Assembly (NCBI RefSeq): GCF_006539525.1 | Contig: NZ_BJNE01000005.1 | Coordinates: 1-64,000 of the forward strand | Reading direction: 5' to 3' | DNA: 64,000 nt | From: Glutamicibacter nicotianae | GTDB taxonomy: Bacteria; Actinomycetota; Actinomycetes; Actinomycetales; Micrococcaceae | Shown: positions 7,821-15,738 of the stretch, piece after piece | How the letters are laid out: each line of letters opens with the position of its first letter | How positions within the stretch are numbered: the stretch's first letter is position 1 | The notes under the pieces: generated by a model | Database searches by the model: none | What the model saw: the letters and a program-made list of their open reading frames with translations, nothing else | What the model was told of the DNA's origin: nothing | Position numbers and translations under genes: made by a program

Positions 7821-9173
7821 ATGAACGATTCCAGCAACTCCCCACTGCAAACCACTGACGCAACCGCGGCCGCGCCGGCCACCGGCACAGCTACGTCCCG
7901 TACCGTTGATTCGAAGACCCGCCGCAAGGTGATCACTGCCAGCTTCATTGGCAACTTCGTGGAGTGGTTCGATTACGCGGCCTACGGCTATCTGGCCGTT
8001 ACCATCGCCGCGGTGTTCTTCCCCAGCGACGATCCGCAGGCGGGTCTGCTGATGACCTTCGGGGTCTTCGCCCTCTCCTTCCTGGTCCGCCCCATTGGAG
8101 GCTTCATTTGGGGGCATCTGGGCGACAAGATCGGCCGGCGCGAGGCCCTGTCTTGGTCGATTCTGCTGATGACCGGCGCCACCTTCTGTATCGCGCTGCT
8201 GCCTGGCTACGCGTCCATCGGTTTCGGAGCGCCGCTGCTGCTCTTGGCCTTGCGGCTGGTCCAAGGCTTCTCCGCCGCCGGCGAGTATGCCGGAGCCTCG
8301 GCCTTCCTGGTCGAGTACGCCCCAGCCAACCGGCGCGGCCTGTACGCAGCAGTCGTTCCGGCAAGCACTGCCACCGGCCTGCTTTTCGGTTCGTTGATGG
8401 CCGCCGGGCTGACCGGGTTGCTCTCAACTGAGGATCTGGAGACCTGGGGCTGGCGCATTCCGTTCCTGCTGGCGGCTCCCTTGGGGCTAATCGGCCGCTA
8501 CATCCGCACCAAGCTGGAAGACTCTCCAGCCTTCGTTGAAGCATCCGAGTCCGGTGCACCTGAAAGCTCCCCGGTCGGGTCATTGCTGAAGAACCACTGG
8601 CGCAAGCTGCTCCAGGCCGCAGGGGCGGTCCTGCTGAACGCCGTCGGCTTCTACGTCATCTTGTCCTACATGCCGACCTACCTGTCCGAGGAACTCGGAC
8701 TGGACGCCACTCGTTCCTACCTGGCCACCACCGTTGCACTGCTGACCTATGTTGGTTTCATCTTCCTCACCGGCATGCTTTCGGATCGCTTCGGCCGCAG
8801 GCGGGTATTGATCAGCGCATCAGTCCTGTTCGTCCTCTTCACCGTGCCAGCCTTCATGGCTCTGGAATCGGGAAACTTCCTAGTGATCGTCCTGGTCCAG
8901 ATTCTGCTCGGCGCAATGCTCACGCTCAACGACGGCACGCTACCAAGCTACCTCGCCGAAATGTTCCCGACCAAGGTCCGCTACTCGGGCTTCGCCGTTT
9001 CGTTCAATCTCTCGAATGCGCTCTTTGGCGGAACCGCGCCATTCGTCGCAACCTTGCTGATTGCCACCAGCGGCAATGTCCTGGCTCCAGGTTGGTACTT
9101 GATGGCTGCAGCCGTTGTTTCGCTCGTGGCGGTAGCCTGCTCAGTTGAAACCAGCCGCAAACCGTTGGCATGA
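7821..9173 (+). CDS. MFS transporter, metabolite:H+ symporter (MHS) subfamily
   Basis: The 450-residue protein has 12 predicted membrane helices and typical MHS features: NFVEWFDYAAYGYLA in helix 1, the DKIGRREAL loop after helix 2, a long central loop and DRFGRRRVL after helix 8. MHS carriers (ProP- and KgtP-like) bring in organic acids, betaines or proline with protons. It lies between creatinase and the IclR regulator on the same strand, so creatine, sarcosine or a related compound is a likely substrate (inferred). A GAGG sequence lies upstream of the ATG. The 195-bp region after creatinase includes potential hairpins, but I recognise no known riboswitch. Confidence 0.87.
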   Translation: MNDSSNSPLQTTDATAAAPATGTATSRTVDSKTRRKVITASFIGNFVEWFDYAAYGYLAVTIAAVFFPSDDPQAGLLMTFGVFALSFLVRPIGGFIWGHLGDKIGRREALSWSILLMTGATFCIALLPGYASIGFGAPLLLLALRLVQGFSAAGEYAGASAFLVEYAPANRRGLYAAVVPASTATGLLFGSLMAAGLTGLLSTEDLETWGWRIPFLLAAPLGLIGRYIRTKLEDSPAFVEASESGAPESSPVGSLLKNHWRKLLQAAGAVLLNAVGFYVILSYMPTYLSEELGLDATRSYLATTVALLTYVGFIFLTGMLSDRFGRRRVLISASVLFVLFTVPAFMALESGNFLVIVLVQILLGAMLTLNDGTLPSYLAEMFPTKVRYSGFAVSFNLSNALFGGTAPFVATLLIATSGNVLAPGWYLMAAAVVSLVAVACSVETSRKPLA

Positions 9174-9204
9174 GCCGTAGGATAGTAGCAACTCAGGAGG
9201 GAAA

Positions 9205-9978
9205 ATGACTGAAACCCGTAGCGAGACACGAGGTGCCTCAGTAATCGTCAACGTGCTCGATGTGCTTCGATGCTTCACCGTTGAGCATCCGGTCGTCGGC
9301 GTCACCGAAATCGCTGAGCAGGTCGGCCTCCACAAATCCAGCGTCTCGCGCATCCTGGCCACCCTCGAGCAGGAACGCGTCGTGGACCGGGACGAGGAAA
9401 CCCGCAAGTACCGTTTGGGAGTCGGACTGATTGCCATCGCCGGCCCATTGCTGGCCAACCTGGACGTGCGGCAGGTGGCCTACCCCCTGCTGGAAGACCT
9501 GCGCGAAACGACCGGCGAGACCGCGGTGCTGAACATCTGGGACGGCAGCGAGTCGATTTCCGTGGAACAGCTGTCATCCACCCATCCGGTGAAGCACACC
9601 TCGGTCATGGGATCCCGGTACCGTTCGGGGCTGAGCGCCACCGTTCAGGTATTCCTCGCCAACGAGGAACCAACGCGCCGCGCGGAGCTGATCTCCAGCG
9701 GCGAGATCGATCTAGCCGGCATCCCCCCCGTTGAATACGAGGCACGCCTGGATCTGGTGCGCGAACGCGGCTATGCGGTCAACTACGGAGAGACCTCCGC
9801 AGAAGAAGTCGGGGTGGCCGCCGGAATTCTCGATCACCGCGGAGAGCTTGTCGCCTGCGCCATGACCGCCGCCCCGTACTACCGCATCGGCGCCGACGAA
9901 CTGGAGCAGCTGTGCTCCAGCACCCGGATCGCGGCACGGCGCATCAGCACGAGGCTCGGATACCACACGGAAGGATAG
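9205..9978 (+). CDS. IclR-family regulator, candidate regulator of creatinine catabolism
   Basis: The 257-residue protein has an N-terminal winged helix (about 10-75; VTEIAEQVGLHKSSVSRILATLEQERVV) and a C-terminal IclR effector domain (about 85-255; signatures VTSV-like HPVKHTSVMGSRYRSGLSATVQVFLA and DHRGELVACAMTA). IclR proteins bind small acids and act as repressors or activators. A GGAGGG ribosome site precedes the ATG. It is the only regulator in the creatinine cluster, so it is the best candidate for the GCAAC-N3-GTTGC operators at 3461 and 6252. The effector may be creatine, creatinine or sarcosine; this is inference. Confidence 0.9.
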   Translation: MTETRSETRGASVIVNVLDVLRCFTVEHPVVGVTEIAEQVGLHKSSVSRILATLEQERVVDRDEETRKYRLGVGLIAIAGPLLANLDVRQVAYPLLEDLRETTGETAVLNIWDGSESISVEQLSSTHPVKHTSVMGSRYRSGLSATVQVFLANEEPTRRAELISSGEIDLAGIPPVEYEARLDLVRERGYAVNYGETSAEEVGVAAGILDHRGELVACAMTAAPYYRIGADELEQLCSSTRIAARRISTRLGYHTEG

Positions 9979-9980
9979 CC

Positions 9981-10397
9981 ATGGACCCGTTCGAAGCACG
10001 TGATGCCTACGTCTTCGACTACCGGATGCACGAAGGCTCGGCCATGAAAGTCAGCCACCATTTCGCCGGGCACACCGGGATGCCGGTGGCCATCCAGACC
10101 TGGGTGATTGAACCAGGCGGCTTCGAGGGCTTCCACCGCCACGAGGGACAGGCGGCGTTGCAGGAGTTCTACCAGGTGCTCGAGGGCCAGGCGACGATGC
10201 GGGTGGGCGAGCGCGAATACGAGTTGGGCCCAGGCGACAGCATCTTGGCCGATGCAGGGGTGGACCACGACCTGCGCAATACCGGCACGGATGCCCTGCG
10301 AGTCCTAGTCGTTTGGGGGCCTCCGGGCGATGCCGACTTCTCGGCCTTCGGTTCGCACCAGCTAGCGCAACGGGCCCGGGCCGGCGGCGTGGCTTAG
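9981..10397 (+). CDS. Cupin-domain protein
   Basis: The 138-residue single-domain cupin has motif 1 (GGFEGFHRHEG...QEFYQVLEG, with metal-binding His and Glu) and a motif-2-like segment (GDSILADAGVDHDLRNTG). It begins 2 bp after the IclR stop codon and is probably co-transcribed. Small cupins like this can be isomerases, dioxygenases or sensors. The context suggests a link to creatinine catabolism, but no specific reaction can be assigned. ATG 9981 is preferred over an upstream start that overlaps iclR. Confidence 0.75.
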   Translation: MDPFEARDAYVFDYRMHEGSAMKVSHHFAGHTGMPVAIQTWVIEPGGFEGFHRHEGQAALQEFYQVLEGQATMRVGEREYELGPGDSILADAGVDHDLRNTGTDALRVLVVWGPPGDADFSAFGSHQLAQRARAGGVA

Positions 10398-10454
10398 CTG
10401 GGAGTATGCCCAAGGCTCTTTTGCCGTGTGCATGCCCGGTGCTGAAGTGGTTCC

Positions 10455-11042
10455 ATGAGTTACAACATCGGCTATTTCGTTGGTTCGCTCGCCTCGAACT
10501 CCATCAACCGCGTCGTGTCCAAGGCGTTGATTGCCTTGGCACCCGAAAACCTCAGCTTCACGGAAATCCAGATCGGCAACCTGCCCTTGTACAGTGCTGA
10601 CTACGATGCCGACTACCCGGAAGCAGGGACCGCTCTGAAAAAGGCCATTGAAGCCTCGGACGGGCTGCTGTTCATCAGCCCGGAGTTCAACCGGTCGATT
10701 CCCGGTGCGCTGAAGAATGCCATCGACTGGGGTTCCCGGCCCTGGGGCACCAATTCCTTCGCCCGCAAACCCACCGGCCTGCTCGGCGCCTCGCCCGGAG
10801 CCATCGGCACAGCGGTCATGCAGTCCAGCATGCGCAGCGTGCTCAGTTTCCTGGATGCCCCGCAGTTGAATTCCCCCGAGGTCTATCTGCAATACCGCCC
10901 CGAGGATTTCGGCGAGGACGGGAGCATCAGCAACCCTGACACGGAAAAGTTCCTTGCGCACTACATAGGCGAGTATGCGGCGTTCGTAGAGCGCGTGCTC
11001 GACTCAACCGCAGCGGGCCACATCGGCGACGAAGGTATGTAG
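10455..11042 (+). CDS. NADPH-dependent FMN reductase-like flavoprotein
   Basis: The 195-residue protein has a flavodoxin-like fold with the family pattern YNIGYFVGSLASNSINR at the N-terminus (FMN phosphate loop), LFISPEFNRSIPGALKNAIDW, and GLLGASPGAIGTAVMQ. Related ChrR/YieF/Azo-type enzymes reduce quinones, FMN, chromate or azo compounds with NAD(P)H in the cytoplasm. The gene stands alone, convergent with the RibD-like gene. Exact substrate unknown. Confidence 0.85.
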   Translation: MSYNIGYFVGSLASNSINRVVSKALIALAPENLSFTEIQIGNLPLYSADYDADYPEAGTALKKAIEASDGLLFISPEFNRSIPGALKNAIDWGSRPWGTNSFARKPTGLLGASPGAIGTAVMQSSMRSVLSFLDAPQLNSPEVYLQYRPEDFGEDGSISNPDTEKFLAHYIGEYAAFVERVLDSTAAGHIGDEGM

Positions 11043-11058
11043 TCGCCGCTAACGGCCG

Positions 11059-11631
11059 CTAGGCCCGCGAATACTCGGCAAGGGAAACACCAGAGGCAAA
11101 GGACTGCATGCTTTCCAGCTTCCAGCTCTCCGGGGCATAACCGGAGTCCCCGAAGAGCCTGACTCCCGAACCGAACATCACCGGCTGGATTTTCAACGCC
11201 AGCCGGTCGATGTCTGTGCGCAGCCTGGCCGCCAGTTGCCCGCCGCCGCACAGCCAGATGCGCTCCCCTGGCTGGGCCTTGAGATCGCGGATGACCTCCC
11301 TCGGATCCGCGTTGGTGAACTGCACCGCTTCGCTCCCCTCGGGTGACGAGTGCTCTCTCGTGAAGACTATCTGCTTCAGATGCGCATAGGGGTTGGGCAG
11401 TGCCGGCAAGCCGACGGCGTAGGTATTCCAACCCATCAGCACCGTGTCGAAGGGGCACCCGTCGATGGGCAGTCCGGCTGCCTCCGCCAGTTGGGTCGGC
11501 GCCGTGCCGCGATAGCGCTCCCAGATGGGCGCTGCGTGCTCGCCCTCCACTGCGAAAGCATCGAATTCGCCGTTCGGACCGGCAATATATCCGTCCAGGC
11601 TCATTGCAACGAAGTAGGTCAGTTCCCGCAT
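11059..11631 (-). CDS. RibD C-terminal/dihydrofolate-reductase-like protein
   Basis: The 190-residue protein starts MRELTYFVAMSLDGYIAG, the usual opening of RibD_C-type reductases, and has RIWLCGGGQLAARL, the NADPH-binding glycine segment, near residue 120. This family includes pyrimidine reductases and uncharacterised dihydrofolate-reductase-like enzymes, and acts in the cytoplasm. The ATG at 11631 follows GGGAGAAG. An upstream in-frame extension would run into the tRNA region and is rejected. The gene is alone, so its role is open. Confidence 0.8.
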   Translation of the reverse strand: MRELTYFVAMSLDGYIAGPNGEFDAFAVEGEHAAPIWERYRGTAPTQLAEAAGLPIDGCPFDTVLMGWNTYAVGLPALPNPYAHLKQIVFTREHSSPEGSEAVQFTNADPREVIRDLKAQPGERIWLCGGGQLAARLRTDIDRLALKIQPVMFGSGVRLFGDSGYAPESWKLESMQSFASGVSLAEYSRA

Positions 11632-11715
11632 TCTTCTCCCTTGGCTCATGGCCGGAGGCCAGGTGAATTCTGGGCTAACCCTACAGCACTGGCGAGCGCG
11701 AGCTGGGGAGAATGC

Positions 11716-11756
11716 AAAAAACCGGAAAGCATCTTTTGGATGCTTCCCGGTTTTTT
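11716..11756 (-). terminator. Terminator downstream of tRNA-Ala
   Basis: AAAAAACCGG..GCATC pairs with GATGC..CCGGTTTTTT around a TTTT/AAAA loop. The hairpin has U-tracts on both strands and lies directly after the tRNA on the minus strand. Confidence 0.85.
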
Positions 11757-11760
11757 CATT

Positions 11761-11836
11761 TGGTGGAGGTAAGGGGATTCGAACCCCTGACCTTCTGCAT
11801 GCCATGCAGACGCGCTACCAACTGCGCCATACCCCC
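11761..11836 (-). tRNA. tRNA-Ala (anticodon GGC)
   Basis: On the minus strand the 76-nt gene folds into a full cloverleaf. The acceptor stem GGGGGTA pairs with TACCTCC with one G-U pair. The anticodon arm TCTGC-ATGGCAT-GCAGA gives GGC, reading GCC/GCU alanine codons. The T-loop is GTTCGAATC. The 3' CCA is encoded. A terminator follows immediately. Confidence 0.95.
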
Positions 11837-12024
11837 AAATGAGGCGGTTTCAGCAGTTTGAACAACTCCTGAACCGAGATAAAACTCTACCGGAGCATTA
11901 TCGAAAACACCAAATCGGGAACTCGAGACGCTGATCACATTCGGCTATTCACACGATGGCCTCGCAATGGAAGAATGTGGGCGGGACCTATCGGCCCGCC
12001 CGTTCCTTCGAAAGGCGCAATTCC

Positions 12025-12450
12025 ATGAGCATCGGACTGACCCCATACCTGCGTTTCGCCGGAGACGCCAAAGAAGCGATGGAGTTCTACCACCAGGTAC
12101 TAGGTGGCGAGCTTTCCATGATGACCTTCCAGGAAGGCATGAATGACAGCAATCCGGCCGTTGCCGACCTGATCATGCACTCTTCGCTATTCGTCGAGCG
12201 CGGCCTGCACCTCATGGCCTCGGACACGCCGCCAGAAATGGACGTCCGTGGCAATGGCGTGATGGCGCTGAGCAGCGACGGAGTCGCGGAGGCCGACGCA
12301 GAGACCCTGACCAAGTGGTGGGAAGGGTTGGCCGAAGGAGGCCAGATCAATATGCCATTGGAGCAGGCTCCGTGGGGCGACTCCTTCGGCGAGCTGCGCG
12401 ACAAGTTCGGCGTGATCTGGATGTTCAACATCACCGCGGTAGCGAGCTAG
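12025..12450 (+). CDS. VOC-family protein, PhnB-like
   Basis: The 141-residue glyoxalase-fold protein starts MSIGLTPYLRFAGDAKEAMEF and carries FYHQVLGGEL and LMASDTPPEM, typical of PhnB-like VOC proteins. It ends WGDSFGELRDKFGVIWMFNI, another family hallmark. These proteins are cytoplasmic and mostly of unknown function; some confer antibiotic resistance or act as demethylubiquinone-methyltransferase-like folds. ATG 12025 is preferred for family length and a GAAAGG site upstream. It converges on the efflux MFS gene. Confidence 0.85.
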   Translation: MSIGLTPYLRFAGDAKEAMEFYHQVLGGELSMMTFQEGMNDSNPAVADLIMHSSLFVERGLHLMASDTPPEMDVRGNGVMALSSDGVAEADAETLTKWWEGLAEGGQINMPLEQAPWGDSFGELRDKFGVIWMFNITAVAS

Positions 12451-12459
12451 CCCAAGCAG

Positions 12460-13686
12460 CTAGTGGGTGCGTGCCTGCTCGCGGGCTTCCAAGGCTTCGC
12501 GGCCCACGAGCAGGCCCACCTTCTTGGCGCGGATCTGGGTGATCCACGCAATCAGCAAGCCCAATGCAGCGAGGCCGGCGCCGACCACCGACGGGGCGCG
12601 GAAGCCATAGCCGGCAGCGATCACCGCGGCACCCAGCGCGGCGCCCAGCGCGTTGGCGACGTTCAGCGCCGAGTGGTTCAGCGAGGCGGCCAGCGACTGC
12701 GCATGCGGGGCCGAATCCATCAGCAGGGTCTGCAAGGCAGGGATCAGCAGGGAACCCACCGCGCCCATCACGAAGACCATGATCATCGTCGGCACCACCC
12801 AGCTGGTCACGGCAGCGAAAATCAGCATGGTCGCGATCATGAAGACCGATGACAGCTTGATCGCGCCGAAGATCGACCAGTCGGCCAGCCTGCCACCGGC
12901 CAGCGAGCCGACAACCATGCCCACGCCATAGAGCGCCAAGGCCAGCGGTACCAGCTCGATCGGCAGGCCGGCCTCTTCGGTCAGCGTCGGCGAAATGTAC
13001 GAGTACACCGCGAAGAAGCCACCGAACCCGACGATTCCGGTGAGCATCGCCAACCAGACCTGGGCGCTGCGCAAGGCGGTCAGCTCGCGGCGGATACTTG
13101 CCCCGGCATCGGTCTTGCGCCATGGCACGAACACGCTGATCAGCACTGCGGTCAACACGCCAATCACGGTGACGACCAGGAACATCGAACGCCAGCCGTA
13201 TTCCTGGCCCAGGCGGGTCACCAGCGGGACACCGGCAACATTGGCCACCGAGAGCCCGAGCATCACCCAGGCGATGGCGCGTCCGCGCATTGTGGCAGGA
13301 ACCAGGCTGCCGGCGAGCACACCAGCCAACCCGAAGTAGGCCCCGTGCGGCAGGCCCGCGAGGAAACGGGTCGCCAGCATGGTGTTGTAGTCAGGAGCGA
13401 AGAACGAGGAGAGATTGGCGAGCGTGAAGAAGAGCATCAGCAGCTGCACCGCACGCTTGCGCGGAATCTTGGCGGCCAGCGCGGTGAGCACCGGGGCGCC
13501 CACCACCACGCCAATTGCGTAGGCGCTGATCATCAGGCCCATCTGCGCATAGCTCACCTCAAGATCGGCAGCGCCTTCTTGGAGCAGGCCCATCATGGCG
13601 AACTCCGTAACGCCGATGCCGACGCCGCCCATGGCCAAGGCGAGGATTGCCAGCAGCAGTTTTCCGCCAGATAAGTAGGCAGTCAT
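12460..13686 (-). CDS. MFS efflux transporter, AraJ-like DHA1 group
   Basis: The 408-residue protein has 12 predicted membrane helices. Motif A after helix 2 is relaxed (AAKIPRKRAVQL). Helix 4 has RFLAGLPHGAYFGLAGVLAGSLVP, typical of AraJ/PbuE/SotB-type exporters, which pump sugars, purines or drugs out using the proton gradient. It converges on the VOC gene and is divergent from the EEP-family gene. No regulator is adjacent and the substrate is unknown. Confidence 0.88.
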   Translation of the reverse strand: MTAYLSGGKLLLAILALAMGGVGIGVTEFAMMGLLQEGAADLEVSYAQMGLMISAYAIGVVVGAPVLTALAAKIPRKRAVQLLMLFFTLANLSSFFAPDYNTMLATRFLAGLPHGAYFGLAGVLAGSLVPATMRGRAIAWVMLGLSVANVAGVPLVTRLGQEYGWRSMFLVVTVIGVLTAVLISVFVPWRKTDAGASIRRELTALRSAQVWLAMLTGIVGFGGFFAVYSYISPTLTEEAGLPIELVPLALALYGVGMVVGSLAGGRLADWSIFGAIKLSSVFMIATMLIFAAVTSWVVPTMIMVFVMGAVGSLLIPALQTLLMDSAPHAQSLAASLNHSALNVANALGAALGAAVIAAGYGFRAPSVVGAGLAALGLLIAWITQIRAKKVGLLVGREALEAREQARTH

Positions 13687-13831
13687 TCAAGTTCTCAATT
13701 CGTGGCAGGGTCTTGGGACGCGGCTCCCTCGGCGCTCTTACCCATCGTAGTGACTGCATCGGGCGAGACCGGCAATCCCCAAGCCGAAAATTACGATTCC
13801 CACAGTATTTTGTGCCACTCTATTAAGTCCT

Positions 13832-14773
13832 ATGGCTCATTCATCGCATCAACGCCTGTCTGCCTCGCGAATTATCGCGAGGTTCTTCTTTGCCCTGCTC
13901 TGCCTCGCGCTGGCCGGGCTGATGGTGTTCCACCAGCAGATCCCCGATGTCATGGGCCTTGGATTGATCGTCGACAATCTGGCCCCGTGGATGGGACTGG
14001 GTATTCCAGTGCTCCTGCTGATGGCCTTGGTTGTGCGCGGGCGCATCAGCTTCATCGCGCTGCTCGTGCCCATGGTCGTCTGGGCGGTCCTCTTCGGACC
14101 GGCGTTCCTGCCCTCGGATCAGCGCGTCCCGGAAGCTTCGCTGCAGGTCGGCACGCAAAACGTCCACGAGTCCGCCGGTGTGCAAGCCGCCCGCGAGCTG
14201 GCCGCGCACGGAGCGCAGGTCATCACCCTGCAGGAAATCGGCGAGGGCCAAGAACCTGAGATCACCGCCGAGCTGGCCGAAACCCACCCCTACCGCTACA
14301 TGGTCAGCACCGTCGGGGTGTGGAGCGCCTATCCGCTGAAAAACCCGGAACCCCTGGACCTGGGCCTGGGCTGGGACCGCGCGTTGCGGGTTGACGTGGC
14401 CAGCGGCAGCGGGGATGTGCGGTTATATGCGGTGCATGCGGCGTCGGCCAGGCCCACAGGGCACCACGAGCGGGACATGATGCTCAGTTCGCTGGCCGGC
14501 TACTTGGCCGAAGACGATTCTTCGAAGATCGTAGCGGCCGGCGATTTCAACGCCACCAGTTCCGACCGCCACTTCGCACCGGTCGCCAACCAGCTGGAGG
14601 AAGCCCACTACAGCGACTGGGGACTGGCCCTGACCTGGCCGCGGACGCTGTTCCCGATGCTCGGCATAGACCATGTGATGCTGCGCGGAGTCGAATCAGC
14701 CAGCTTGGAGCGGCTGGAGATCGCCGATTCCGACCACTACGCGCTAGCGGCCACCATCGATCTGGGAAACTAG
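13832..14773 (+). CDS. Membrane-anchored endonuclease/exonuclease/phosphatase-family protein
   Basis: The 313-residue protein has three N-terminal hydrophobic segments (about residues 12-90) followed by an extracytoplasmic EEP domain: VGTQNVHE, LQEIGEG (catalytic Glu), VAAGDFNATSSDRHF (GDFN motif) and SDHYAL (SDH motif), the full catalytic set. EEP enzymes cut phosphodiesters in nucleic acids or lipids. The membrane anchor suggests action outside the cytoplasmic membrane. Its stop codon overlaps the stop of the convergent alkB gene (shared CTAG at 14770-14773). Confidence 0.87.
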   Translation: MAHSSHQRLSASRIIARFFFALLCLALAGLMVFHQQIPDVMGLGLIVDNLAPWMGLGIPVLLLMALVVRGRISFIALLVPMVVWAVLFGPAFLPSDQRVPEASLQVGTQNVHESAGVQAARELAAHGAQVITLQEIGEGQEPEITAELAETHPYRYMVSTVGVWSAYPLKNPEPLDLGLGWDRALRVDVASGSGDVRLYAVHAASARPTGHHERDMMLSSLAGYLAEDDSSKIVAAGDFNATSSDRHFAPVANQLEEAHYSDWGLALTWPRTLFPMLGIDHVMLRGVESASLERLEIADSDHYALAATIDLGN

Positions 14774-15444
14774 ACCGCTTCCAGCCCGGTCTGGCGCAGC
14801 GTGATGTTGATCCGCCCGCCGCCAAGGCCGAGGCCTGCCGGCGCGGTCCCGGCGTGGATCTTCGTCACCCCGTGATAGGCGAAGCGTGACGGTCCGTCGA
14901 AGACAAACAGGTCTCCCGAGGCCAGCCGGATCTCTTGCCACGGCCGGTTGCGGTTCTCGGTATTGCCCAGGCGGAACGTGGCCGAATCGCCAATGGACAA
15001 TGAAACCACCGGTGCGTTGATCCGCTCTTCGGCGTCCTGGTGCATGCCCATCACCGCGTGCGCATCGTAGTAGTTCACGATGGCGGCATCAGGCTGGTAT
15101 TTCTGCGCGCGCTGCGGATCCCCGGTAGCCTCGGCTACCGCCTGCTTGCCCAGGCGGACCAGCCACTCTTCCATGGGCGCCACGGTTTGGCCACCCAGGT
15201 CGCCAGCGGTCCTTGAATAGCTGCCCGGGCTCCAATGCCAGCCCAGGCACAGGCTTTGCACGCTCATCGGATGCCCGTTGATGCGTGTACGGTGCGGCGG
15301 AACCGGCCCGCTGCCCCACTCGAAGAAACGCCGCACGATCCACTGCTGCGCAGCCGCGTCCAGCCATCCCGGCAAGTGCCAGGCGCCTGGGCGCACCGCT
15401 CCCCCGGTGCGGGGCAATGCACTGTCATCGAAAAGCGACTCCAT
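14770..15444 (-). CDS. alkB: AlkB-type alkylated-DNA repair dioxygenase
   Basis: The 224-residue protein has the Fe(II)/2-oxoglutarate dioxygenase motifs: NYYDAHAVMGMHQDAEE (HxD), SLSIGDSATFRLG, GDLFVFDGPSRFAYHGV (distal His) and RINITLRQTG (Arg for 2-oxoglutarate). It would remove methyl groups from 1-methyladenine and 3-methylcytosine in DNA. The ATG at 15444 begins MESLFDDSALPRTG, the family's usual start. The gene is monocistronic and convergent with the EEP gene. Confidence 0.9.
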   Translation of the reverse strand: MESLFDDSALPRTGGAVRPGAWHLPGWLDAAAQQWIVRRFFEWGSGPVPPHRTRINGHPMSVQSLCLGWHWSPGSYSRTAGDLGGQTVAPMEEWLVRLGKQAVAEATGDPQRAQKYQPDAAIVNYYDAHAVMGMHQDAEERINAPVVSLSIGDSATFRLGNTENRNRPWQEIRLASGDLFVFDGPSRFAYHGVTKIHAGTAPAGLGLGGGRINITLRQTGLEAV

Positions 15445-15591
15445 GCTTCCAGCGTGCCCGTTGCGGGCAGGGCTCGGCAAGTCTCCTGCGTATTCGCTCA
15501 CTGAACTTTGCAGGATAAGCCGGCACGGTGCCTTGCAACAATATTGACGATAGTGACTTTGTGTTTCGTCTTGCCCCCGCAAAGATTTCGA

Positions 15592-15605
15592 AAAGGTTAA
15601 CCTTT
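15592..15605. promoter_or_regulatory. 14-bp palindrome upstream of cobA
   Basis: AAAGGTTAACCTTT is a perfect palindrome in an AT-rich stretch about 90 bp before the leader ORF of cobA. It may be an operator; the binding protein is unknown. It lies in the 290-bp intergenic region between alkB and cobA. Confidence 0.45.
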
Positions 15606-15696
15606 ATTCGATTTATTGCGCTTGAAACAATTGCGATACCTCTGGGAAAACCTGGGCACCTAAGCTGAGTGCATCCACTAGTTCAAGGAGAACCCC

Positions 15697-15738
15697 ATGT
15701 CACCCCGAGAAACTCAAGCAGAATCAAGGACACCATGA
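15697..15738 (+). CDS. Leader peptide ORF coupled to cobA
   Basis: An ATG at 15697 preceded by AAGGAG with good spacing opens a 13-codon ORF, MSPRETQAESRTP. Its TGA overlaps the cobA ATG in an ATGA arrangement at 15735-15738. This is the only strong ribosome site in front of cobA. The arrangement suggests translational coupling or a regulatory leader. No obvious run of a single amino acid supports attenuation. Confidence 0.5.
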   Translation: MSPRETQAESRTP

